Of a stretch of 64,000 nt of DNA, positions 13,141 to 38,694 are shown piece after piece. The translations under genes and the position numbers were made by a program. This DNA comes from Paraspadella gotoi (Eukaryota > Chaetognatha). Below the pieces are notes generated by a model. That model made no database searches. It saw only the letters and a list, made by a program, of their open reading frames with translations, and had not been told where the DNA came from. The stretch is taken from contig CM119263.1 in NCBI GenBank assembly GCA_051294375.1, positions 22,284,833 to 22,348,832 of the forward strand. The letters run 5' to 3'. Positions within the stretch are counted from its first letter, which is position 1, and every line of letters starts with the position of its first letter.

Positions 13141-13935
13141 ACAAAAACTTCCTTCGTCGCGGGGCTTTTGTTTTCTTTTGCGTTTTCTTTCTTGTTTTCT
13201 CTCTATTGTTTGTTCACTGTCGGACATCTTCGCAGTATTCTTTCTGTTTCTTTTTTGCGTCGTTGTATCTTTCGTAGAGGAACGGGAATAACCTCAGGCC
13301 TTTGATTAGCGTCCGCTCGTGGAGAGTAATTATAAAAAAATTAAGATAACTTAATCATAAGAATATTACGATTCTAAGATGGAAGAATGAGTGCAGTTGA
13401 ATCGAAAATAATCGACATAGAATAAGGAAGATTTTGTTCATTTGATTATCCCAACGCTAAGAAAGCTGTTGTTGCAGTGCTGTAAAAAATCATTGTGGGT
13501 ACGGTCCACCTTTACTTTTTTGTTGTCACCGCACGGGAAGCAGACGACCAAAAAATTTCCCAAAAACAAAACAGAGAGAGCAGCTAACAATTTTTCACTG
13601 TTGTTTCACCTAAACGATCAGCATAAAAGACGGGCTTCCAAATACCTTACTGTACTAACCTCTTTCTCTTTTTTATTTCTTTTCCACCATTCCCTTTTCA
13701 CATCCTCCCCGCTTCCTTTTTTTGTATTTATTTTTTATTTTTTCGTTCTCTCTCTTGCTCTCATCTCTCTCTCTCGAGTCATGCTCTCTCTCTCGTTCGT
13801 CTGCATGCGTCTGCTCTCCTGCTCTTCTATCTCTCTCTCCCTCCTCTCCGTCACTCCTCTCTCTCTGGCTTTGGATCGTTCCCACCTGCCAAGCCATATG
13901 TTTTAGCATATCACCCGCCTATTTTCTCCTTCCAG

Positions 13936-29292
<15,357 letters not shown>

Positions 29293-31363
29293 ACTTTGTT
29301 GCTACATTTAGCACATTACTGCTTAATCACGCTTCAAGATGGAAAGTAAAAGTGACCGTAGAAGAACATTGTATTAAATGCATACATAAGAAGCATATTT
29401 TTCAATCGCAGATTCATATTTTTGTATTATTGATCTGTACTACTGGCATATTTAGTTTTTATTTTGTCATAAATATATGTAATATGTATGTATCAAAATG
29501 ACGCTTTGCTATTTGTGCGCGGAAAGGCGTTGGTAAATGATTTACGTAAAGAAGATTAGATAGTCTTTTGTTCTGAAAATTTTTATTCTGTGCTGCTCTC
29601 TAGTCAATTGTATAAGGCAACTAAGAAAATAAAACAAAATCGCAAACTATTTGTTTTGTGAAAGCGAGTTCGCTTCTCTTTATTAACTTCATAAATTCAT
29701 AATTTTCTAAATCTAAATAGTCTAATTCATAAAAAAAATATCTGCCACTACTAGTACCACTATAAAAAATCAATGATTCAAAAACAAATAAGTATTTTGT
29801 TCAAATTTTTTTTCTGAATACAATTACTTTATTGCAATTGTCAAAGTAATTCAGTAGCATCCCGCGCAAGACTCAGGAACACTTGAGATAGAACACCCAC
29901 ATAACCGTAGAGCCCAGTCACCATGGTAACGGTTAACGAGTGCTGACGGTATCTTAACGATCGCTTGATTTCTTTCAAAATCGAAGGAAAAGGTAGAAGA
30001 ATAATCTTAGACCAAAATACAATATCAATGCCATAGCTGGAGCCAATAACCTCTCGTCAGCCAAAATTTCTTTCTTTGTTTAACCGATACCCATTGTAAA
30101 ACTGATACAATTATAGAGATATGCAAAATGATTAACGTTTTACCAATTTTATACGAACACCGAAATGGAATTAAGAGAAAAGAAAAATTACTAAGACGTG
30201 AGGAAGGAGATAAAAGATGTGATGGAAATGAAGGAAAACTTTTTAAGACACAAAAACAATGAATACACGAATAATGGGAATTTTGAAGAATGAAAGATGA
30301 AATATGAGAAAAAACAGAATTACCGAAATGATGAAGAATGTAAGATCGATGGAAAGCAAGGTTATGATAAGGACGGGAGGAAAAACGAATGTTAAAATCT
30401 CCAGAATGAAAACGGTTAAATTTACGAGAAGGATAAAGAATGCAAGATCGAAGAGAAGGACAAACGTAAAATCCAAAGGGAAGACTATGAAACCGAAAGC
30501 CAAATCTTTTTCGCCCGGCGATCGATGTCGCTGGGTCTTCGGGTTCGTCCCGCTCGAGTCGGCCTCCGCCTTCGACGAGGTCGTCGACGGCGAAGTTTTC
30601 TTCGTCGGCTCGAGGGGACGCCGGATCCTAATGCGGGGGCGGAGGCGGCGGCGGCGGCGGCGATCGGTGGTGAAAGGCGTAGTCGATACGAAGGTCGACC
30701 ACGTCGAGACTTTGACGAGTTTCCGTCGAGTAGCCCGTCAGGAGGTCGACTTTGTTCTCGCACGCGTCCGAGTCGTCCTGGAGGCAAATGGAGAAGTTTT
30801 CTTTGTTGAACAAATGAATAATAGGAAATAAATTAATGTAAATTGTAAATTGTATAGTTTGTAAATTGTAAATTATATAGTTTGTTTTTTGATCGCCTTC
30901 GACCACAAAAATAACATTTACCTAATTTAAATTTTTATCCGAGCCAATCGGCTCACACTTCACAGGACGAAACTTAAAACCAAAACAGATTAAATAAAAT
31001 TATATTGTAGGTATTTGAAATATAATCAATTAGACGAGCATTCACGAAGAATTCCATAAGTTTCGCCCCAGGCCAGCGAATTTTCCACTAATTTTATCTA
31101 TTGTTTTTGCTTTCACGACTGAATGAATGAACGAGTGGATTTTCAACATCCGAAAAGATCATAGAGTACCATCGTTTATTTGAAAATTCTACAAAAACGA
31201 AGATCAAATTTAAAATTGATGAATATTGATATTTATAAATATTTATTTTTCGAATATTTAAACGCATTAAGTCTTAAGCATTAAGACTCTTTACGATGAA
31301 AATTCGATCAAATGTCAAAAAGCTATAAATTCTCACGGGCGTGATACCTGGCTGCGTTACAAA
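29293..31363. other. Intergenic, with GC-rich island at 30490-30790
   Basis: This is the interval between the CSPG stop and the start of the Patched-like gene. AATAAA-like words occur near 29628. A sequence fitting the RFX X-box consensus (GTCACCATGGTAAC) lies at 29917-29930. The only coding-looking part is the minus-strand frame at 30487-30787, annotated separately. Confidence 0.5.
30487..30787 (-). pseudogene. GC-rich minus-strand exon-like frame with one stop
   Basis: Reading the minus strand from a good acceptor (CATTTGCCTCCAG, exon start 30787), the frame gives a balanced protein-like sequence containing DACENKVDLLTGYSTETRQ, then RIDYAF and a poly-Pro run. It meets a single TAG (30630-30628) and continues in the same frame with DEENFAVDDLVEGGGRLE and DEPEDPATS. 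Composition and GC content differ sharply from the AT-rich flanks, as for true exons elsewhere in the window. No clear donor or partner exons were found on either side. It may be a decayed exon, an exon with a sequencing error, or chance. I do not recognise the family. Confidence 0.3.
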
Positions 31364-34300
31364 ATGGAGGGCGGCAACAATGACAACGACAACAACAACA
31401 ACAACATCGATTCCTCTTCGACAGTCGTTGGAGACACGAAAGCGTCAGAAGTAAAAAATGAAGTGTGGAATGGAACTAGATGTGACACTAATTTAGTTAA
31501 TTTTGATAAATCGAGAGCGGAGAATGATAATTTAAATTTTGAAAACGAAAAGAAAGGGATAAACGGGGGAAGTGGGGCGGAACGAGTTTCGATCGACGCC
31601 GACGAAGGCGAATGCAATGACGACCAGAGGGACTTGGAAAACGTCGATGAAAATAAACCTCGAAAAACCCAAAAGGAAATTAAGCAAATGAGCGAAGACG
31701 AAAGTGACGTCGATCGTGAGGACTGTATAGATGGCGACGAAAATAGCAAAGTTCACAACGGTTATGGCAAAGGTGAAAACGTTGTTGGCGAAGGAAATAG
31801 TAAAGATCATAGCAGTGATGGCAACGGTAAAAACGCTGATGGCGATGGATATAGAAAAGATCACGATAGTGATGGCAAACATGAAATCGTTGGCAGCAGA
31901 AATAGCAAAGATCTCGACGGTGATGGCGAAGGTGAAAATGTTGTTGGTGATGGAAATAGTAAAGATCACAGCGGTGATGGTAATGATAAAAATGCTGATA
32001 GCGATGGAAATAGAAAAGATCATGATGGTGATGGTAAAGGTGAAATCATTGGCGGCAGAAATAGCAAAGATCTCGACGGTGATGGCGAAGGTGAAAACGT
32101 TGGTGATGGCAATGGTAAAAATGCTGATGGCGATGAAAATAGCAAAAATCACAACAGTAATGGCAACGGTGAAAACGCTGATGGCGACGAAGATAGCAAA
32201 GTTCACAACGGTGATGGCAAAGGTGAAAATGTTGACGGTGACGGTAGTTCTACAAAGAGCGATGGTCAAGGTAAAGGTGGCGTTGATCAAATCAAGCCTC
32301 AAGGTAAAAGCTGCTTTGCGTCGGCGACTTCAGGATTCGTTCACCGAATGGAGACTTTCTTCTTTCACTTGGGACTTTTGGTCGCCACGAATCCTTACAA
32401 GGTCATTTTGGTCTCTGTCGGTGTCGTGGCTTTTTCTTCTTTAGGTAAAGGGGGGAGGGAAAGGAAAGAATAAGAAGGTGAAATGGAGGGGAAAAGGAAA
32501 GAAAATAGAGAATCTGAATGAAAGTAAATATATAATATACAATATATACATATATACATATATACATAGTGAAAGCGGGAGGAAAATAAGTTGTATGTAA
32601 ATATATATAAAAGAGAAGAGAGGGGAGAAGAAATAAGATATCAAATAGAAAAGAAGAATAAAAAGGAAAGGAAAGAAAGGAAAAGAAGGAAAAATGGAAA
32701 AGAAAAGAAGGAAAAATGGAAAGGAAAAGAAGGAAGAATGGAAATGAAAGGAAAAGAAAAAAATAGAAGAAAAGAAAAGAAAAGTAAAAAAACGAAAAGA
32801 AAAGAAAAGAAAAGAAAAGCTAACCTCACCCCCCCCCCTCTCAAGGCCTCCTCCTCGTCCAAGTCGAGGACGACAGCGTCAAGCTTTGGCTCCCGGTCGA
32901 CTCTCCACTCCACGAGGAACTCGCCTGGCTGCGGCTCACCTTTCCCGACTTTAGCGAGACGATCCGCGTAGCCAAGATGATCCTCCATCATCCGAAGATC
33001 CTTCGCCGAGACAACCTCCTCCACCTTCTCGACATCCAAGAGCGAGTGGAGTCCATCGATCCGTCCGTCAATCTCTCCACCCACAGCATCATCTCCGAGT
33101 GGCTCTACAACCGAAAGGCGATCAGCCGCCTCAGCGTGAGAGACGCGGAGCAGCGGCTCAAGCGCAGCATCTTCGCACGAATGATGCTGGACAAGGGCAA
33201 AGGCAGGTGGAGTTGGCCCAAAGGGGTCACCACCACGATCGTCAGGTTAGATTGTTTCAGGAAAATTTTAAAAGTGTTTGGAGCTTCATTTACATAAGGG
33301 AAACTTGTAAGGTTCGGAAGTTGAAGTTTCTCCTGCATCATCGCTAAAGGTCGAGGCAACTCGCAGGACCATTAAGATTGCTTCAGCTTTCATACATTTG
33401 GATCAATTCACAAGAAAAAAAATTCTCAAGCACGGGACGAACTAATTGATACCAAATGTGACAATTCAACATTTTTCACCCTCACAACTTTTCCAGGATG
33501 TAAACGGAGATCCAAATACTCACAACTTTCCCCGGATGTAAATTAAGATCCATACGTACACTTTTTGAAATTTTCTTGAAACTTCTGATCGTCAGGTGGA
33601 TCATCGACGAGGAGAAGGCGACGGCAGACGCTTGGGAGGCGAAGTTCGAGGTGGCGTTGGCAGAGGAGAGGAAGCGGTTGGAGGGGATCGATCCTGAGTT
33701 GAGGCTTGAATTCAGGAAAGTATTGCCTAACTTAATATAATTATGAAAACAAGTAATTTTGCAACTTTCATAGTTAAGTACTTATGTTTTGTTTATTGTT
33801 GCGTCATAAATACTTTTAATAAATAATTGATAAAAATATTGATAATTCAAAAATTATGATAATTTGGATAATCGTTAATTAAGATAATTAAGATGTTTGG
33901 GATCTGACTTTGTAGATTTGTTGTTGTTGTCGTCGCCGCAGATGATACAAAAGTATTCACAAAAGTAAAGATTTCGGTTAAGTACTATGTAAAATAAAGG
34001 GTATCATTTATGTTAATTATAATAACCTCTTCTTCTCTGATTAGTCATTAATAGACAAAAGCCGAGAGATCCACCATTCCCTGCGACGATACGCGTGTAC
34101 AATATTGTACATACAAAACGATATTTCCCCCCCCCCACCCCATAAATCCCCACAGCGCTCAAGGGAGCTACTCGCGCACTCGCGACGGAGTCATCTCCGA
34201 AGATTCCAACCTCCTCTCCGGAGGCTACGTCCTCGTCTTCTTCTACATCGTGATCAACCTCGGACGACTCACCCGCCTCCGCCACAAGCTTTGGATCTCC

Positions 34301-37300
34301 GTGGCGGGGCTGATCTGCGTGGCGCTGTCGTCGGCCTTGGCGGCGGGCGTCTCCGGATGTCTCGACATGCCTTGGGGACCGGTTCATCCGATCATCGCTT
34401 TTTTGTTGTTGGGCATCGGGATCGATGACATGTTCGTGATCGTACAGGTAGGAGAAGAAAAAGGAAAATTTTTAAAAAAATGAAGAAGGTAGAAAGAGAA
34501 AAAATACAGTATCTAAAACAAACGAGAGGAATAGAAAGAACGATGACTCCTTACAAATTATTTGTAGGGCTATACCAACAACGAAAACGAGGAACTCGAA
34601 AGCGGCAGCAGCAACAGTAGCAGCGGCGGTGGCGGCAAAAAAGGCAGCGGGGACAGTGACGCCGGTGGCGAACAAGAAACGATCGAAGAAAAGATCGCGC
34701 TTCGCATCGCGTCGACAATGCGCCACGTGGGCGTTTCAATCACCGTGACAACCGTGACGGACGTTTTGGCGTTTGCCCTCGGCGCCGTTTCCTCTCTGCC
34801 CGCCATCAAGTCGTTTTCGGTGTGGCTCGCCATTGGGATGTTGGCTGTTTACTTGCTGCAGGTGAGTGTGGATGAATTGGTTCTTAACTATTTGACCGTT
34901 TTGAATAACAGCGTTCCGATAACTGATAGGAAATGGAAAATAGACTGATTTATTGGCTGATAGATTGTACGCATGAATTGGTTTAGTAAATAATTAATAG
35001 ACATATAATTTGGCCGAATGTATCAACGACGACGATTTTCTCCACCATAGATCACCCTCTTTGCCGCCTGCCTGACACTGGACGAACGACGCTCCGCCTC
35101 GAACCGCGACGCCTGCTGCTTCTGCATTGTCGTCAACAGCAGCGACGACGCCGCCACCGCCGCAACCTCCTCCAGTGTCTCCGGTTGCTTTGCCGCCGTT
35201 CGCCGTGTTCACTTGACGGAGGGATTGACGACGCGTCTCTTTCGCGGCTTCATCAATCCAATACTGATGCGTCGCCCCGTCAAGATCATTGTCGTCGTCC
35301 TCACCCTGGGGGCGTTCGGCGTTGGTCTTTGGGGATGCGTGGAGATCCGCGAGTATTTCGATCTTTGGGACCTAGTGCCGTCGGAGTCGGACGTCTTTCA
35401 GTTCCAACAGGAGGAGAAGAGAGTGTTCAACGTCGGGCGCGAGGTTCGGAGTTATGATTATTCGTTTGAAGTGACACTTCCTCCTGATGGTAAGACTTGG
35501 TCACACACTTGGTGCACCCAGTGGAATCGGAAGATTTTTCCGTCAGTTGCCTGAATTCGGAACTTCGGATCAGGCGGTAGGCTTTCTAACGCAACGGTGT
35601 TTTAACCGGCACGGCACTCTTTTCCGACTTGGAACCATTGCTTTCGGAAATGAAGAATTATTAGCTCATGGTATAGTTATTACGGTCGGGAACAACAACC
35701 CATACGGATTCGATGTCGATTTTTAAAAAAAAGTATCGACGCACATTTAAGTCTTTTTTTTTTATAAAATCATGGTGTCGTTGGACCCTCCTTCAGGTCA
35801 TCGTCGTCTTCAAAGGCGTGGAGCCATCCCGTAACTATGAGGAACTCAGAAACCTCTTCAGAACTCTTTCCAATCATCCCTTGATCGAGAGGGACGATTG
35901 CAACTGCTGGATCAATAACCTCAAAGATTACAGTTTTTGGACCAATTTAGTCACAGGGAAAAGGGACCTTAGCGACAGAACGGTTTTCTACGAAGAGTTG
36001 GACGAATATCTCAAGGAATACGGAGAATTCGACGAGCGCTGCATCAAGGTAGGGAAAGGCAAGGAGGCAATCAGGAATCTTTATGCGTTTTTACATTATA
36101 TGAAGGCAATGAGATTCAAGTCAGAATTTAAAACTAGTCATGGAATGAAATGTTAAAAATTAGGTTGAAGTTGTGTATAAATACAAATACGTAAATAGAT
36201 AAATTATGAAACAATTTTCTGATTGTACAGGCTTTTGGAACGTTTTTTTTTTTTTCCTAATTATTTTTTTTCGTTACTATTTTTTTTGTTAGAGGGCTAT
36301 AAGGTTTTCGAAAGTCTTGCTTTCCACTTCTGTATTTAAATTACGTATGTTTTATGGCATTGACAATTTTTAATGTTAATGACTAAAATCCACCAACCGT
36401 TCATCAACCGGCCATTGGTGCAGGAAGCAAGTCATTCGCCTCCCAACCCAGAGGTCCGGGGTTCTAGCCCGGTGGTCGCTTAGCAGTTAAGACAGACGGG
36501 GCGCTTAACCCGCCTGTAGATCCGAAGCTCAGGAACTGCTTATTTTGAACGGTTCTGTCATTAACTCATAACAATAATTACTGTCTCTTCACTATTTAAG
36601 TTTCCTTTTATTCCAGTTCGGTCAGACTTATATGGACGGCGTTAAATCCATCGACGCCTTCTACTTCCGGTTTCGCTACAAAGAGTTGGCGCCGGAACAG
36701 GACGCCGTCGAGGCGATGAACGAGTTTCGTGACGCCGTAAACGCCGCCATGAGGAAGATCGACGCGCCAAAGTCGGGGAGAGCGTTTACGTTTTCTGAGG
36801 TCGGTCGGTCGTCTGGTTAGTCGGTATTTGGGAGTTAAGTCGGTCACTCTGTCTCCTGTATCTATGATTATTTGTATTTTAACTCTTTCACTCCTTTAGT
36901 TTTTCTCTTATGGCCTTATTTCTTTCATTAATTCATTCATATTCAATTTCTTTCATTCTTTCACATATTCATTCATTACTTATTTCTCTCTTTCATTTTC
37001 TCTCTCTCCTTATTTCTTTAATTTCTTTTTTCATCCCAAGCCTCCAAACGGACCAATCTATTCCCGCCCCCCTTGAACAGGAGCACGCCAACTGGGTCAC
37101 GATCAACGTCCTCATCCCTGACCTGCGCATCAGCGTCGGAGTATCAGGCGCCGCCTGCCTCCTCGTTACCCTCGCCTTTCTCGCCGACTTCCGCATCGCG
37201 GCGCTCGTCTCCGCCTGCATCCTTTTCTCGGTTGTTGTCGTTGTTGTTTTTGATTTTTGTTGTTATTTTTTGTTTGAGATGAAATTGTATTAAAAGTTTT

Positions 37301-38376
37301 ATTAATTGAATAACTTACTGCTTTGGTCTTTGATTTTTTAAAAGTAACTTCGGATTTATTTTTCAGTCCGTTTTTTTGTCAAATCTTCAGGTCGTCGATA
37401 GATGTCGCTTTATAAACGAGGTAATGCTCTTTTGTTTTCCCCTTTACGATCTCAGGTCATCGACGTCGTGGGCGCCGTCCACTTCATGGGTCTCACCGTC
37501 GAACCAGGCAGCGCCATCTCCATCGTGCTCTGCGTCGGACTGGCGGTCGACTTCTCCTGCCACGTGGGCCACGCCTTCATGACGCTTCGCGGGGACCGAG
37601 AGACGCGCGCCAAAGAGACGCTGGCGCGCGTGGGTCCAGCGGTGGGGCGTGGCGGGATGAGTACCATGCTCGCGTTGTCGGTACTGGCTTTTGCGCGCAG
37701 CTTCGCTTTCGTCGTCTTCTTCAAGATTTTCTCAACCATGGTGTTGCTGGGGCTGTGGCACGGGCTCATCTTCCTGCCGGTCGGGCTCAGCGTCGTGGGT
37801 CCGGAGCCTTACGAGACGGCCGTCGATTGCGGGGGCGGCGAAAAAGCGACAAGTGATGGAGACGATCTGCTAAGTGGTAGGGAAAGCGTGCCAACCGGTT
37901 TGGAAAAACCAGACGGCGTCGAAAATAGCGACGGCAAGAAGGAAAACGAAGCCGAAGATTTTAGCGACGAACAAGAGAGCAACGCGACAAAAACGCAGCG
38001 GTCGAAGTCGCTTCGGAATTTTCGCCGGCGATTCGTCTTCGCGAGCAAAAAACGACGTCGGTTGAGCGATGGAGACGTAGAGTCTGGGTTTCCGGCGGAA
38101 ATACCGAAAGCGCCGGAGGAGAAGTGGGCGTATCACGTAACCGGATTCGACAACGAGGCGTACATACCGGACGAAGGAGGGGTGGAGATAATAATGGCGA
38201 CGACGCCCCCGCCGGATGATGACGAGGAAGAAGATGAAGAGGAAGAAGATCGACTCTCCGTCCGGTCAAATGATTCCGCCGTCTATTCCATCGCCAGCGG
38301 ACAACGGATTTTCATGGCGGAGACAGAAAATGATGACAACAACAACAAGGACCCCAATCGAGAATATTTCGTATGA
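31364..38376 (+). CDS. Patched/SSD (RND-type) 12-TM transporter-like protein
   Basis: This encodes a membrane protein of the Patched/Dispatched/NPC1 superfamily, which moves or senses sterols and lipid-modified ligands. Eleven exons: 31364-32444, 32846-33245, 33596-33719, 33942-33964, 34156-34447, 34568-34861, 35051-35470, 35797-36048, 36617-36799, 37081-37230 and 37456-38376. The sum is 4140 nt, exactly 1379 codons plus stop. Residues 127-295 are Asp/Gly/Asn repeats. The first membrane span is near 344-361, followed by an ectodomain with KLWLPVDSP. The sterol-sensing region contains GGYVLVFFYIVINL, GIGIDDMFVIVQ and MRHVGVSITVTTVTDVLAFA. The second half contains MGLTVEPGSAI and GLAVDFSCHVGHAFM, then an acidic cytoplasmic tail. 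The charged residues of GIGIDD and GLAVDFS, which serve ion coupling in relatives, are intact. The exon-7 end is ambiguous: GTGACA at 35471 keeps phase, while the better-looking GTAAGA at 35490 does not. The sequence resembles PTCHD/ptr proteins more than canonical Patched. An acceptable TATA-like box lies at 31324. Confidence 0.85.
31739..32260 (+). repeat. 54-nt coding repeats (Asp/Gly-rich 18-mers)
   Basis: About nine imperfect units of 17-18 residues lie inside exon 1 of the Patched-like gene. A typical unit reads NSKDLDGDGEGENVVGDG, with variants such as NRKDHDGDGKGEIIGGR. The periodicity is visible in the DNA as recurring 'gatggcaa-ggtgaaaa-' words. The minus-strand and shifted plus frames over this region are shadows of the repeat. 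Confidence 0.85.
32650..32822. repeat. Polypurine minisatellite in intron 1
   Basis: Units of 'aaggaaaaatggaaaagaaa' are tandemly repeated in the first intron of the Patched-like gene, immediately before the acceptor tract of exon 2. It is not coding. Confidence 0.75.
33942..33964 (+). other. 23-nt microexon of the Patched-like gene
   Basis: Exon 3 ends in phase 0 at 33719, whereas exon 5 (34156) needs two bases from upstream. The 23-nt segment between a CGTCGCCGCAG acceptor and a GTAAAG donor begins in phase 0 and leaves exactly two bases (AA). Insertion gives seven codons reading MIQKYSQ plus a joined Asn, and restores the frame into the sterol-sensing domain. No other phase-compatible path was found. 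Confidence 0.65.
36411..36475 (+). mobile_element. tRNA-derived SINE head in intron 8
   Basis: The sequence has the layout of a tRNA-derived SINE head: 'ggtgcaggaagcaagtcatt', then 'cgcctcccaacccagaggtc', then a B-box-like GGTTCTAGCCC (36460-36470). It would not fold as a functional tRNA: the acceptor stem is not closed and the A box is degraded. About 80-100 bp of unrelated tail follows. It lies in an intron of the Patched-like gene on the same strand. Confidence 0.6.
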
Positions 38377-38694
38377 AGATTCGGGTATACTACGTACAAG
38401 TTTTTTTGAAACTTTAGAGTTTGAATTTTTTTGCACCGTCGTATTTCTATCGCACATTTGCGGGTGCTTATAAAAATATTGAGACACAGTCAGTCACACT
38501 TACAAAATTATTTTACTAAAGTTTGATTTTGGAAAATTAATAGATGATAATTTGGATTAATTTTTTTAAATTCTAGGAATAAAATTGTTATCACTTTATT
38601 TCCTCGGAAAAACCTGACGACCTAAAAATCGTCCAAACCCTGCGCCTCTACCTCACCATTCCAAACTACTCCACAAGTCCACAGTCCACATCAC

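Noticed and set aside
36411-36475. Functional tRNA gene
   Set aside because: The B box is present but the acceptor and D arms do not pair; the unrelated tail fits a SINE.
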